DNA from: Prevotella herbatica
Lineage (GTDB): Bacteria > Bacteroidota > Bacteroidia > Bacteroidales > Bacteroidaceae
Assembly: GCF_017347605.1 (NCBI RefSeq)
Contig: NZ_AP024484.1
Coordinates: 1,951,501 to 2,015,500, forward strand
DNA length: 64,000 nucleotides
Direction: 5' to 3'
This document shows positions 16,976-25,988 of this stretch, piece after piece; position 1 is the first letter of the stretch, and each line of letters opens with the position of its first letter. The position numbers and the translations under genes were made by a program. The notes under the pieces were generated by a model. That model ran no database searches, was not told where the DNA came from, and saw nothing but the letters and a program-made list of their open reading frames with translations.

Positions 16976-17674
16976 ATGGAGTCATCAGAATTCGTCAAGA
17001 AGTTTAAAAGCTGGTATCTGTGGAAGAATCTTCTAGCCATGGCTACTGTTGTTGTTGCGCTTTGCTTGGGTGTAAAGTTCGGACTTGATGTATATACACA
17101 TCATGGACAGTCTATTCCTATTCCTAATGTTAAGCATAAATTGTTTAGCGATGCAGAACGTATTCTTGATGATGCAGGACTGAAAATTGTAGTCAGTGAC
17201 ACTGGATACGTAAAGAACCTTCCTCCTGATTGTATCCTAGGACAGACTCCTGGACCTGGTGAAAGAGTTAAGGAAGGGCATGTCATATATGTAACTGTTA
17301 ACTCTCCTCATACTCCAACGATAACTCTTCCTGATGTTATTGATAACAGTTCTCTTAGAGAGGCGATGGCTAAGTTGACTTCTATGGGATTTAAACTTGG
17401 TATGCCGCAGTACATATCTGGTGAGAAAGACTGGGTATATGGTATTCTTGTTCGTGGTCATCATGTGATGGCTGGTGATAGAATTTCTGTTGATGATAAA
17501 CTTATCATCCAGGTTGGTAATGGTAAGAGAGATGCTGCTGATTCTGTTGATTATGTAGACCCGACTAGTTCTGATGTTGATGAGAGTAATGGAGATGTAG
17601 ATGGATTTGAAGTTGTGCCAGGCTCGGAAACTACGGAACCGGAACATTCCGAATCAAATAAGACAACACCTTAA
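16976..17674 (+). CDS. Membrane-anchored PASTA-domain protein
   Basis: The 232-residue protein has one N-terminal membrane helix (NLLAMATVVVALCLGVKFGLD, about residues 18-38). Two PASTA repeats follow on the periplasmic side: IPIPNVKHKLFSDAERILDDA to VKEGHVIYVTVN, and ITLPDVIDNSSLREAMAKL to DDKLIIQVGNG. An acidic, Ser/Thr-rich tail ends it. PASTA domains bind peptidoglycan or related ligands in other bacteria, where they are often fused to Ser/Thr kinases; no kinase domain is present here. It is 10 bases upstream of rluD and probably in one operon with rluD and ddl, which fits a cell-wall link. Confidence 0.88.
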   Translation: MESSEFVKKFKSWYLWKNLLAMATVVVALCLGVKFGLDVYTHHGQSIPIPNVKHKLFSDAERILDDAGLKIVVSDTGYVKNLPPDCILGQTPGPGERVKEGHVIYVTVNSPHTPTITLPDVIDNSSLREAMAKLTSMGFKLGMPQYISGEKDWVYGILVRGHHVMAGDRISVDDKLIIQVGNGKRDAADSVDYVDPTSSDVDESNGDVDGFEVVPGSETTEPEHSESNKTTP

Positions 17675-17684
17675 AGAATAATAA

Positions 17685-18749
17685 ATGATTGAAGATATAA
17701 ACGAAATTGAAGAATTTGAAACAGATGATCAACAACTCTATGAACATTGGAAGATAGAAGTTGATCCAGGGCAGACTCAGGTACGTATTGATAAGTTTCT
17801 TTCAGAAAAGAATCCGTATCAGAGTCGTAATCGAATTCAGCAGGCTGCCGAAGCCGGGTTTATCCGTGTGAACGGAATGCCGGTTAAAAGTAACTATAAA
17901 GTACGTCCTAATGACGTGATAACTCTTGTACTTGATCGTCCTAAGCATGATACAAGTATCGTTGCAGAGGATATTCCGCTAGATATCGCTTATGAAGATG
18001 ACGATGTCATGGTTGTTAATAAAAAGGCTGGCATGGTAGTTCATCCTGGAGCAGGGAATTTCACGGGGACTCTCATAAACGCTATAGCATGGTATTTGAA
18101 GGATTTAGAGGGCTTTGATGCAAATGATCCTGAAGTTGGACTTGTTCACCGAATAGATAAGGACACAAGTGGACTTATTTTGGTTGCTAAAACTGCTGCT
18201 GCTAAGACCGCTTTGGGCAAACAATTTTTCAACAAGACCACACACCGTAGCTATAATGCACTGGTATGGGGAAATGTTGTCGAAGACGAAGGAAGAATAG
18301 AAGGAAATGTTGCTCGTGATCCTAAAAACAGATTGAGAATGAAGGTATTTCCTACCGATAGTGGAATTGGCAAAACTGCTGTAACTCATTATAAAGTTCT
18401 CGAACGCTTTGGATATACTACTCTTGTTGAATGTATACTAGAAACAGGACGCACACATCAGATACGTGCTCACATGAAAAATATCGGTCATCCTCTGTTT
18501 GCAGATGAGACTTATGGGGGCAATGAAATTCTTCGTGGCCAACGCAGCGGTACATATAAAGCTTTTATTCAGAATTGCTTTAAACTTTGTCCTCGTCAGG
18601 CTCTGCATGCCAAGACATTGGGCTTTGTTCACCCCACAACAGGAAAGCAGATGGACTTTGATTCTGAATGGCCTGCTGATTTCAGTAGTCTCATAGAAAA
18701 GTGGAGAGGTTACATAAAAGGGACTACACAAGATACTTTTGCAGAATAA
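17685..18749 (+). CDS. rluD: RluA/RluD-family 23S rRNA pseudouridine synthase
   Basis: It converts specific uridines to pseudouridine, for RluD in helix 69 of 23S rRNA. The 354-residue protein has an S4 RNA-binding domain (IDKFLSEKNPYQSRNRIQQ to YKVRPNDVITLVLD, about residues 32-88). The pseudouridine synthase domain carries the catalytic Asp in HRIDKDTSGL near residue 157. VNKKAGMVVHPG and TGRTHQIRAHMKNIGHPLFAD are also typical. The N-terminal acidic 25 residues are not conserved in my memory of the family. RluD and RluC/A specificity is hard to separate without alignment. Confidence 0.9.
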   Translation: MIEDINEIEEFETDDQQLYEHWKIEVDPGQTQVRIDKFLSEKNPYQSRNRIQQAAEAGFIRVNGMPVKSNYKVRPNDVITLVLDRPKHDTSIVAEDIPLDIAYEDDDVMVVNKKAGMVVHPGAGNFTGTLINAIAWYLKDLEGFDANDPEVGLVHRIDKDTSGLILVAKTAAAKTALGKQFFNKTTHRSYNALVWGNVVEDEGRIEGNVARDPKNRLRMKVFPTDSGIGKTAVTHYKVLERFGYTTLVECILETGRTHQIRAHMKNIGHPLFADETYGGNEILRGQRSGTYKAFIQNCFKLCPRQALHAKTLGFVHPTTGKQMDFDSEWPADFSSLIEKWRGYIKGTTQDTFAE

Positions 18750-18764
18750 AAAATATATAATAAA

Positions 18765-19760
18765 ATGGAAAATTTAAAGAGAAACATAGCCATTGTATGT
18801 GGTGGCGATTCATCAGAGCACGACGTATCTCTGCGCTCTGCTCAGGGATTGTACTCTTTCTTCGACAAAGAACGTTACAATATTTATATTGTTGATGTAA
18901 AGGGTACGGATTGGCATATAAACTTTGATAACGGCGATACTGCTGAAATAGACAAGAATGATTTCTCGTTTGTTATGGCTGGTAAATCTGTTTATTTTGA
19001 TTATGCTTATATCACTATTCATGGACAACCTGGAGAAAATGGAGTAATGCAAGGTTATTTTGACCTTATACATCTGCCTTATTCTACAAGTGGAGTTCTT
19101 GTTGAAGCGATGACATTTGATAAGTTTGTGCTAAACAACTATCTTCGTGGCTTTGGGGTAAAGGTTGCAAATAGTCTTTTGTTGCGTCGTGGTGAACAGT
19201 ATGATGAAGCTGAAATTAGCGAGAAAATAGGTATGCCTTGCTTTGTAAAGCCAGCTGCTGATGGTAGTAGCTTTGGAGTCTCAAAGGTAAAGAATGCTGA
19301 TCAGCTTGCTCCTGCACTTCGAGTTGCTTTTATGCAGAGCGACGAGGTGATGATCGAAGGCTTCTTGGAAGGAATCGAAATTTCTCAGGGCGTATACAAG
19401 ACTAAGAATAAGTCTGTAGTTCTACCTGCAACAGAAGTCGTTACAAACAATGAATTTTTTGACTACGATGCCAAATATAATGGTCAAGTTCAAGAAATCA
19501 CTCCTGCACGTCTTAATCCAGAGACAGCAGCTAAAGTTGCTGAAGAGACAAATCGCATCTATGACATTCTTCATGCAAACGGTATCATTCGCATAGATTA
19601 TATTATATCTAAGGATAAAGAAGGAAACGATGTTGTGAATATGCTTGAAATCAATACTACTCCAGGTATGACAGCAACAAGCTTTATTCCTCAGCAGGTT
19701 CGTGCAGCAGGTCTTGAGATAAAGAGCGTGCTTAGCGATATAGTTGAAAATCAATTCTGA
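18765..19760 (+). CDS. ddl: D-alanine--D-alanine ligase
   Basis: Ddl joins two D-Ala with ATP, making the dipeptide used by MurF (encoded at 178-1494). The 331-residue ATP-grasp protein shows IAVVCGGDSSEHDVSLRS-like N-terminus (IAIVCGGDSSEHDVSLRSAQ), HGQPGENGVMQGYFDL and the ATP-grasp segment CFVKPADGSS-like (CFVKPAADGSSFGVSKV). The C-terminal NTTPGMTATSFIPQQ holds metal and substrate ligands. It sits 15 bases after rluD and 4 bases before the next ATG, so it is co-transcribed with both. Confidence 0.96.
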   Translation: MENLKRNIAIVCGGDSSEHDVSLRSAQGLYSFFDKERYNIYIVDVKGTDWHINFDNGDTAEIDKNDFSFVMAGKSVYFDYAYITIHGQPGENGVMQGYFDLIHLPYSTSGVLVEAMTFDKFVLNNYLRGFGVKVANSLLLRRGEQYDEAEISEKIGMPCFVKPAADGSSFGVSKVKNADQLAPALRVAFMQSDEVMIEGFLEGIEISQGVYKTKNKSVVLPATEVVTNNEFFDYDAKYNGQVQEITPARLNPETAAKVAEETNRIYDILHANGIIRIDYIISKDKEGNDVVNMLEINTTPGMTATSFIPQQVRAAGLEIKSVLSDIVENQF

Positions 19761-19764
19761 AAAT

Positions 19765-20916
19765 ATGATTATACCAAAAGAGTTCGATGATATACGCCCT
19801 TGGGAGGAAGAAGATCTCCCGATGGCGTATGACAGATTGCTTTCAAATGAACAGTTTAAAAGCGTTTTAGCTTATTTGTATCCAGGTGTTCCATTTGATG
19901 TCGTTGCCAAGAAAATGCGCAGTTGCAAAAATGGTCATGAGTTTCAATTGGCTTTTAGTTATGATTTTGTGAAAAACGTTCTCAAGAAGGGTAGTACTGG
20001 ATGTGAGATGGATTCTCAAAATATTGATAACACAAAGCGCTACACATTTGTAAGCAATCACCGTGACATCGTACTCGACTCTGCTATATTGGATAAGTTG
20101 CTTATTGATGCTAAATTCACTACCACATGTGAGATCGCTATTGGTGACAACCTTCTTTCGCTTCCGTGGATAAAAGATGTGGTTAGAGTTAACAAGAGCT
20201 TTATTGTTGAACGTGGATTACCTATGCGTCAGATGCTAATGTCAAGTAAACTATTATCTGATTATATGCATTTTGCCATCAATGAGAAGCATGAAAATAT
20301 ATGGATTGCACAGCGTGAAGGTAGGGCTAAGGATAGCAATGATCGTACTCAGGAAGCTCTTCTAAAGATGATGGCTATGGGCGGAAATGGCAGCATTGTA
20401 GAACGTCTTAAAAATTTGCATATCGTTCCTCTTGCTATATCTTATGAATATGATCCTTGTGATTTTCTTAAGGCGCGTGAGTTTCAACTGAAACGTGATG
20501 TTGAAGGTTGGAAGAAAGAGCCTCAGGATGATATCGTGAGTATGCAGACTGGTATCATAGGATATAAGGGACACGTACATTACCAATGTGCTAAGTGCAT
20601 AGATGATTTTCTTGATACAATAATGCCTGATGTTCCAAAAACTGATATTTATAGAATTGTTGCTGAACATATTGATAAAGCTATATATAATGGTTATATG
20701 CTTTATCCGGGTAACTATGTAGCTCTGGATATTCTTAATGGTTCTGCAGACTTCGCTGGTAAGTTCTATACTCCTGAACAGAAGGCCCAGTTTGAAACTT
20801 ATATAGCTGATCAGCTCGCAAAGATAGAACTTCCGTCTAAGGACGAAGACTTCCTTCGTGAACGTATGCTTACAATGTATGCTAACCCATTGAGAAATTA
20901 TTTATCCGCAAGATGA
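19765..20916 (+). CDS. Glycerol-3-phosphate/lysophosphatidate-type acyltransferase
   Basis: A 383-residue PlsC-like acyltransferase. The block-I motif reads SNHRDIVLDSA, with His and Asp separated by five residues rather than the usual four; I recall this form in Bacteroidetes homologues. AIGDNLLSLPWI, IWIAQREGRAKDSNDRTQ and LHIVPLAISYEYDPCD correspond to later blocks. It lies in the cytoplasm or at the inner membrane and probably acylates a glycerophospholipid or related lipid. I use the ATG at 19765, giving MIIPKEFDDIRPWEEEDLP; an upstream TTG at 19744 would overlap ddl by 17 bases. The 3' end overlaps the next gene by 4 bases. Confidence 0.82.
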   Translation: MIIPKEFDDIRPWEEEDLPMAYDRLLSNEQFKSVLAYLYPGVPFDVVAKKMRSCKNGHEFQLAFSYDFVKNVLKKGSTGCEMDSQNIDNTKRYTFVSNHRDIVLDSAILDKLLIDAKFTTTCEIAIGDNLLSLPWIKDVVRVNKSFIVERGLPMRQMLMSSKLLSDYMHFAINEKHENIWIAQREGRAKDSNDRTQEALLKMMAMGGNGSIVERLKNLHIVPLAISYEYDPCDFLKAREFQLKRDVEGWKKEPQDDIVSMQTGIIGYKGHVHYQCAKCIDDFLDTIMPDVPKTDIYRIVAEHIDKAIYNGYMLYPGNYVALDILNGSADFAGKFYTPEQKAQFETYIADQLAKIELPSKDEDFLRERMLTMYANPLRNYLSAR

Positions 20917-21581
20917 AAAGAAACTTTATTATAATAAGTGTATTAGTAGCGTTTACTCTTTTTGGATGTAAGGAAGATAACTACGATAGCGGAGATGGAA
21001 AGTATTCATATCTCAAGGCTGATTTCGTTGAGGCACATACTATTTCTGCAAAAGAGATAAACTATGTGAAAACTGATGACGGTGATTCTTTGGTGCTAAG
21101 TCCGCATGTTTCTGCAGACTGGGCTGCGAAGTCTGACTCAGATTATCGTGCGCTGCTATATTATTATAATAATGTAGGCAATAATACAACAAAAGCATAC
21201 AGTATTTCGCGTGTGCCTGTTGTTGCATATCACTCTCAAAGTGATTTTAAGGAAATACATACCGATCCTGTTAACTTTGAAAGTGCATGGGTCAGTACAA
21301 ATCGCAAATACCTTAATATAGGCTTTTATGTCAAGACAGGTCAACAGGATGCATCTACTAATTCTCAAACCATCTCAATTATTAATGATGGGGTGGTATC
21401 AAAGTCTGATGGCACACATGAACTGTGTCTTCGTATGTATCATGACCAAAACGGTGTTCCTGAATATTATTCTACTAAAGGCTATATAAGTATTCCTATA
21501 GCTAATTTGCCAAAAGGCTATATTATACATCTTTCCATAAACACGTATAATGGAATAATTACGAAGGATTTTGAGATTTAA
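20913..21581 (+). CDS. NigD-like lipoprotein
   Basis: A 222-residue predicted lipoprotein: FIIISVLVAFTLFGC puts the lipobox Cys near residue 19. The mature region (DGKYSYLKADFVEAHTISAKEINYVKTDDGDSL) resembles the N-terminal OB-like domain of NigD-like proteins, followed by a beta-rich C-terminal domain. NigD was named for a bacteriocin locus, but the many NigD-like proteins of Bacteroidales have no proven function. It overlaps the acyltransferase stop by 4 bases (ATGA), so it is the last gene of the PASTA operon. Confidence 0.78.
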   Translation: MKRNFIIISVLVAFTLFGCKEDNYDSGDGKYSYLKADFVEAHTISAKEINYVKTDDGDSLVLSPHVSADWAAKSDSDYRALLYYYNNVGNNTTKAYSISRVPVVAYHSQSDFKEIHTDPVNFESAWVSTNRKYLNIGFYVKTGQQDASTNSQTISIINDGVVSKSDGTHELCLRMYHDQNGVPEYYSTKGYISIPIANLPKGYIIHLSINTYNGIITKDFEI

Positions 21582-21637
21582 TTTTTTTATATCATAATAA
21601 TCCTACCATTGTTATAGCCTATATAGAACAATAAGCA

Positions 21638-23365
21638 ATGAAACATCTTGTAATATTAATAATAATATGTATTTGCCTTATAGGTTGTACCAATAATGCA
21701 CATAATGAAGAGTGGAGTAAAATAGATACTTGCATTCATAACTCTGATACAACAGCATTGACGTTATTACGTAAGATAGGTCGTAATAAAGCTGATTTCA
21801 CAAAAGCTGATAAAATGAGATATGAATTGTTGCTTGCCAGTGCACACAATAAGTTCTTTATCTCGCTGAAATCAGACAGTACCATGACTGATGTCGTTGA
21901 TTACTATTTGGAGAATGGCAATGCCAATGAGCGTATGAAAGCGACATTTCTTCTAGGATGTGTATATCGTGACATGGGAGATACTCCTCTTGCAATTAAG
22001 TATTATGAAGATGCAATAAAGTATGCTGACATATCGAATAAAGACTGCGACTTTTATACCTTGTCAAGAATTTATGGACAGATGGGAGGTATATTTGAAG
22101 AACAAGACTCGTATAATATTATGCTTTCTTATTTTAAACTTGCTAGTAAATATGCATTCATAGCAAAAGATACATTAGGAGCTTTGTCATACTATAAAGA
22201 TAAAGGCATGGCATATTATTTAATGGGGAAGTACGATTCTGTTTTTATAACAAATAAAAATGTACGTGATTTGTATCGTAGATATGGATATAAAGAATTA
22301 GCTGTTCTACCTTCTGATATAGAAATTTACATTTATCTTTTAAAAAAACAGTTTGTTAAGGCAAAATACTACATGGATATTTCTCATAAGTATTTTAGCA
22401 AAACAAATATAAATACTAATGAAAATGGTATTAATGAATATTATAAAGGGCTCTATTATTTAGGTATTAATAAAATTGACTCTGCAAAATATTTTTTTGA
22501 ACACGAACTTTATACTTATAATGATTATAATAACAAGCAAGCGGCAGCTAAAGGATTATTCAATTTATATAAAAAAGAGAAGGAAGCTGATTCTATAGTA
22601 AAATATAGTGAACTATGGAACAGTGCTGTTGATTCATCTTATGCACATATGTCCACGCGACATTTGCAACAGATGCATGCCATTTTTAATTATAGCATGT
22701 ATAAGGATCTGGCACAACAGAAAGAGTACCAACTGAAAATTCGAACAGCGCTTATTATTGTTATTATAATAGTGCTATTTTTACTTTTCCTAATCTTTTA
22801 TATGCGAAATAGACTTCGTTTCAATAAAATAAAAGAACAAAATACAAGTTATGCATTTGATATCCTTACGCTGCGAAATAGAGAACAAGAATTATCACGC
22901 ACTCTTAAAAAGAAAGATTCACTAAATAATGAGTTTATAGATCGGCTTCACAATGAGATAGAGAGTCTGCAAGAAAAGCTATCATTACAGCAAAGTGATA
23001 AGTTGCGTCCTGATCAATGGGGAATGCGTGATGCTTTTTTCAATGCTCCTATTGTGAATTATTTGCATGCACTATCTCAAAAGGGTCAACAAGCTTCATA
23101 TTCGGATATTAAAAATTTGCGCTTACATTTTGAGAAATATGATAATGCGTTTTTGTCATTTCTTATAACTAAGGGAAGTGTATTAAAAGAGCGTGAGTTT
23201 AGCCTTTGCCTTTTGACAAGATTAAGATTCTTACCTTCAGAAATGGCATGTTTATTAGATGTTTCTCCACAAGTTATAACTAATATTCGTGCTAAATTAC
23301 TGTTATCTCTTTACAACTTAAAAGGTGGAGCACAAAGTTTTGATGAGAAAATTAGAAAATCATAA
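21638..23365 (+). CDS. Membrane-anchored TPR protein with C-terminal helix-turn-helix (candidate regulator)
   Basis: A 575-residue protein typical of a Bacteroidales regulator class. The N-terminus is lipoprotein-like (IIICICLIGC, Cys17). Residues about 40-330 are helical TPR-type repeats (for example MKATFLLGCVYRDMGDTPLAIKYYEDAIKYAD). One membrane helix lies at about 369-391, then a coiled coil of some 60 residues. The C-terminal 70 residues contain LLTRLRFLPSEMACLLDVSPQVITNIRAKLL, which looks like a LuxR/sigma-type helix-turn-helix near residues 525-560. This implies a sensor outside and a DNA-binding end inside. The DUF3244 gene just downstream is a likely target. The ligand is unknown. 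Confidence 0.75.
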   Translation: MKHLVILIIICICLIGCTNNAHNEEWSKIDTCIHNSDTTALTLLRKIGRNKADFTKADKMRYELLLASAHNKFFISLKSDSTMTDVVDYYLENGNANERMKATFLLGCVYRDMGDTPLAIKYYEDAIKYADISNKDCDFYTLSRIYGQMGGIFEEQDSYNIMLSYFKLASKYAFIAKDTLGALSYYKDKGMAYYLMGKYDSVFITNKNVRDLYRRYGYKELAVLPSDIEIYIYLLKKQFVKAKYYMDISHKYFSKTNINTNENGINEYYKGLYYLGINKIDSAKYFFEHELYTYNDYNNKQAAAKGLFNLYKKEKEADSIVKYSELWNSAVDSSYAHMSTRHLQQMHAIFNYSMYKDLAQQKEYQLKIRTALIIVIIIVLFLLFLIFYMRNRLRFNKIKEQNTSYAFDILTLRNREQELSRTLKKKDSLNNEFIDRLHNEIESLQEKLSLQQSDKLRPDQWGMRDAFFNAPIVNYLHALSQKGQQASYSDIKNLRLHFEKYDNAFLSFLITKGSVLKEREFSLCLLTRLRFLPSEMACLLDVSPQVITNIRAKLLLSLYNLKGGAQSFDEKIRKS

Positions 23366-23473
23366 TCAAACTCTGTTTTTGTATATCGCTCATTATCAGT
23401 GATATACAAAAAACGTGTAAAATATGTAAAGGTTAAAATCAATAATATCTAAGTCCTTTCTTCTCATTTTTAA

Positions 23474-23481
23474 TATATTTG
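23474..23481 (+). promoter_or_regulatory. -7 element for the DUF3244 gene
   Basis: TATATTTG followed by C matches the -7 consensus, 28 bases before the ATG at 23509. No TTTG -33 is present, which would fit a promoter needing an activator. Confidence 0.5.
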
Positions 23482-23508
23482 CACTACAAAATAATAACGC
23501 AAATAATT

Positions 23509-23877
23509 ATGAAAAGGCTTTTAACTTTCTTTTTTTTCATTTGTACTGCGACTATATCTGTAGTGGCAAATAATGGGGTGAATGGTTATGTAATTGATTT
23601 GACATGTACGGTTATAGATCCAAGACCTACACCTGTCACTCGTGCACCTCAAGCAATGCCGATTGTTAGTGTTGAAGGAAATACATTGTTTTTAAATAAT
23701 AGCTTTTTTCAAGATATAGTTGTTCAAATACAAGATAATCAAGGAGATATTGTTTATTGTGTAAATGTACCATATGGAATAAATTCTATTGCAATTCCAA
23801 CATCACTATCAGATGGAGAATATCAACTGTTTTTGAAAACGTCAACGCAAATATATGAAGGGACTCTAATACTATAA
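23509..23877 (+). CDS. Small secreted DUF3244-type protein
   Basis: From the ATG at 23509 the product is 122 residues, with a signal peptide (KRLLTFFFFICTATISVVA). The mature part is beta-rich and ends LSDGEYQLFLKTSTQIYEGTLIL, similar in style to DUF3244/T9SS-tail-like immunoglobulin folds (FFQDIVVQIQDNQGDIVYCVN, then SDGEYQLFLKT). The frame is open for another 10 residues upstream, but the -7 element at 23474-23481 and the signal peptide favour 23509. It follows the TPR regulator gene by 143 bases, an arrangement I recall from other Bacteroidales. It is probably exported; function unknown. Confidence 0.7.
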   Translation: MKRLLTFFFFICTATISVVANNGVNGYVIDLTCTVIDPRPTPVTRAPQAMPIVSVEGNTLFLNNSFFQDIVVQIQDNQGDIVYCVNVPYGINSIAIPTSLSDGEYQLFLKTSTQIYEGTLIL

Positions 23878-24020
23878 TAAGTATTCTTCAGAATATGTAA
23901 ATAGTACGCATCATTTGGTAGAAACCAGTAGTTGTATAATGAACAGTGAAATGATGATAAATAGTTATTCGCTCGGTTTATAAGCTTTCAAAACTGGTGA
24001 TAACATAGACTTACTTAACC

Positions 24021-24034
24021 TATATATATATATA
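24021..24034. repeat. TA dinucleotide run
   Basis: Seven TA units in the gap between the DUF3244 gene and the next terminator. A low-complexity tract that may vary in length. Confidence 0.6.
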
Positions 24035-24047
24035 CATTTAAAAAGTG

Positions 24048-24096
24048 AATATTCTGGCAGGAAGTGATGAAAATCCTTTCTGTCGGATATTTTTTT
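24048..24096 (+). terminator. Hairpin with T run, 170 bases downstream of the DUF3244 gene
   Basis: The left arm at about 24049-24063 pairs with the right arm at about 24077-24091 over about 15 bp with one bulged T and a few G-U pairs, followed by a T run. It sits well away from the DUF3244 stop, leaving a long 3' untranslated stretch, and just before the -7 element of the next gene. Confidence 0.65.
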
Positions 24097-24121
24097 AAAT
24101 GGAAACAGCTGTTTCTTTTTA

Positions 24122-24129
24122 TAACTTTG
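24122..24129 (+). promoter_or_regulatory. -7 element for the lipoprotein gene at 24173
   Basis: TAACTTTG matches the -7 consensus, about 44 bases before the ATG. No TTTG -33 partner is seen. Confidence 0.5.
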
Positions 24130-24172
24130 TTTTGTATAAATACATGAGCAATAAATAGACTAAGATAAAAAA

Positions 24173-25090
24173 ATGAAATTAAGAATGATTTTATGCACCT
24201 CCATTTTGATGGCGATGTTATCTTCTTGTAGTGAAGATGAAAAAATAGACAACAGACCACAGACAAAGCAGACTGTAAAAACGGACTCCGTTAAGGCTGA
24301 CAGTACTAGTGGTTCTTTGGACTGGTCTCATCTAGAAAACGTGAAGCCATTAGACTATAATTTTTCTACAGCGCGCATACCTGTGTACGATGTAAGTTAT
24401 AATAATATTTATGTAGGTAACATATTATACGTAGATGCATCGACATTACAATCCCCTAAATTTGTTAGTGGTATTAATTATTTGGAAAAGTTAGATATAA
24501 TGTGTGAATATGATGCAAACTTTTTATCAGTAACAGACCTGCCGTCTTATGAAGTTACCCATAATATAATAAATAAACTTCCTAATGATTTTGAACAAAA
24601 CCAAGTTTTTAGTACCTCATCTCCAGAAAAACTAAACTCTCTTAAAGCTCTTCATTTTTATAGTGAAGCCAAATTTGGAATGCCTTTGGATGAAGTCATC
24701 TTCTCAGATGGATATAAAAATCATTTAAACGATAATCGTAAATTCCAGCTTTATAGGCTTTATCAGAGTGTCTGTCAAGTGTTCATGGATTATCCTAAGG
24801 GTAAACTGTTAAGCAATAATTTTTCTGATGAAGAGAAGACTAATATGGGGATTATTAGTGATATTAATATTGGCAAAACGGCCTATATGATTATTGACAG
24901 TGATAATAATTGTGTGATTATCACGTTCGAATCTGATGGCAAAGCTATTATTACTAGAGGTGGGATAGATCTTAAATCATCTTTCTCAACATTATTCAAC
25001 CAACAGAAATTAAGAATGATTGATTATAATATTCTGAGGCTTTCTGATTATGCAATAGCTGAATTAAAATACCATGTAGATATGCGTTGA
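24173..25090 (+). CDS. Lipoprotein of unknown function
   Basis: A 305-residue predicted lipoprotein with lipobox LMAMLSSC (Cys near residue 19), followed by a low-complexity charged linker rich in Lys, Asp, Thr and Ser (residues about 22-50) that would space the protein from the membrane. The rest is a mixed alpha/beta domain with no motif that I recognise. It has its own -7 element and is preceded by a terminator, so it appears to be a single-gene unit. It ends where the gene-free island of 25.1-26.3 kb begins. An accessory gene is likely, given its position next to the repeat island. Confidence 0.6.
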   Translation: MKLRMILCTSILMAMLSSCSEDEKIDNRPQTKQTVKTDSVKADSTSGSLDWSHLENVKPLDYNFSTARIPVYDVSYNNIYVGNILYVDASTLQSPKFVSGINYLEKLDIMCEYDANFLSVTDLPSYEVTHNIINKLPNDFEQNQVFSTSSPEKLNSLKALHFYSEAKFGMPLDEVIFSDGYKNHLNDNRKFQLYRLYQSVCQVFMDYPKGKLLSNNFSDEEKTNMGIISDINIGKTAYMIIDSDNNCVIITFESDGKAIITRGGIDLKSSFSTLFNQQKLRMIDYNILRLSDYAIAELKYHVDMR

Positions 25091-25120
25091 TTGCATTTCT
25101 CTACCAGAAAAAGTTTTTTT

Positions 25121-25191
25121 AATGTCATTAATGTCACTTTGTCACAACCCCTTTGTTTATAAGGGATGAACGAGTGACATTAAGTGACATT
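25121..25191. repeat. Nested inverted repeat with AATGTCA/TGACATT arms
   Basis: The left arm 25121-25138 and the right arm 25173-25191 are complementary apart from a one-base indel. The loop holds a second stem, CCCTT (25149-25153) with AAGGG (25161-25165). There is no T run, so this is not a simple terminator. Confidence 0.75.
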
Positions 25192-25443
25192 ATCGGGATA
25201 AAAGTGGCATTAAACTGCAAATCATACCTACTTTTTGCGTTTTTTTTCGCAATTATGCTATTTACAAAAATGGTTCATCCGACAAATTGGTTGAACTAAG
25301 CATATAATACTTTTTCAAGTCACTTTGTATTGCCATATTTTTTTTGTCGAGTTTTTAATGCTGTTTCCTACATGTTTTTGCGAAACACATTGTTATACAA
25401 TATGTTAGCTAATGTATATAAGTCCGTTCTTATACATTTTAGG

Positions 25444-25510
25444 GAGTGATTAGGCCCTAATCACTCTATTGTCCTACATGCTTTGCAGAGTGATTAGGGT
25501 CTAATCACTC
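25444..25510. repeat. Pair of 23-bp palindromes
   Basis: GAGTGATTAGG-C-CCTAATCACTC at 25444-25466 and GAGTGATTAG-ggt-CTAATCACTC at 25488-25510, 44 bp apart start to start. Both have arms of 10-11 bp and almost the same sequence, as expected for operator sites or paired hairpins. Confidence 0.85.
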
Positions 25511-25885
25511 AAAGACGCACCGAAAAAGGCGATTTTATTTTTGTTGTGCTTCATACATTTACTTATAATAGGATTTGACTATAAACAATCACAGTTATAC
25601 TTACTGACTCACTATACATTTTGTTAAGCTGTTACTGATAATCATTATTGTTTCAGAAATCCTTTACTGAAAAGGTTGGCATATCAAAATGCCATATAAA
25701 TTCGTTTGTTTTTAAAATTTATTTACAAATAGGAACGACATTTCTAGATATATAATTCTCAAGAAAGGCATTGCTGTGATTTGTGTTACTGCCAGAGACA
25801 CGGCTTAATGGCGTGACTAAAAAAGCGATTTTGGTATTGTGGTTTGATCAAATTCCATCGTTTTAGGTACAAATACGTGCTTATA

Positions 25886-25988
25886 ATGTAGGAACAATGT
25901 AGGAAAGATGTAGGAAAATGCACTCTTATACATTAGGTAAACAATTGATAGGTAGGTGCTTAAGTCAAAAATGTAGGTAATGTAGGTA
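25886..25988. repeat. Short tandem repeats of ATGTAGG
   Basis: Three 11-bp units (ATGTAGGAAnn, starting at 25886, 25897 and 25908) and, further on, two 9-bp units (ATGTAGGTA at 25971 and 25980). The inverse CCTACAT occurs in the left half of the island near 25367 and 25473. Confidence 0.8.

Noticed and set aside
25886-25988. Possible CRISPR array
   Set aside because: Units are 9-11 bp without regular unique spacers; no cas genes nearby.
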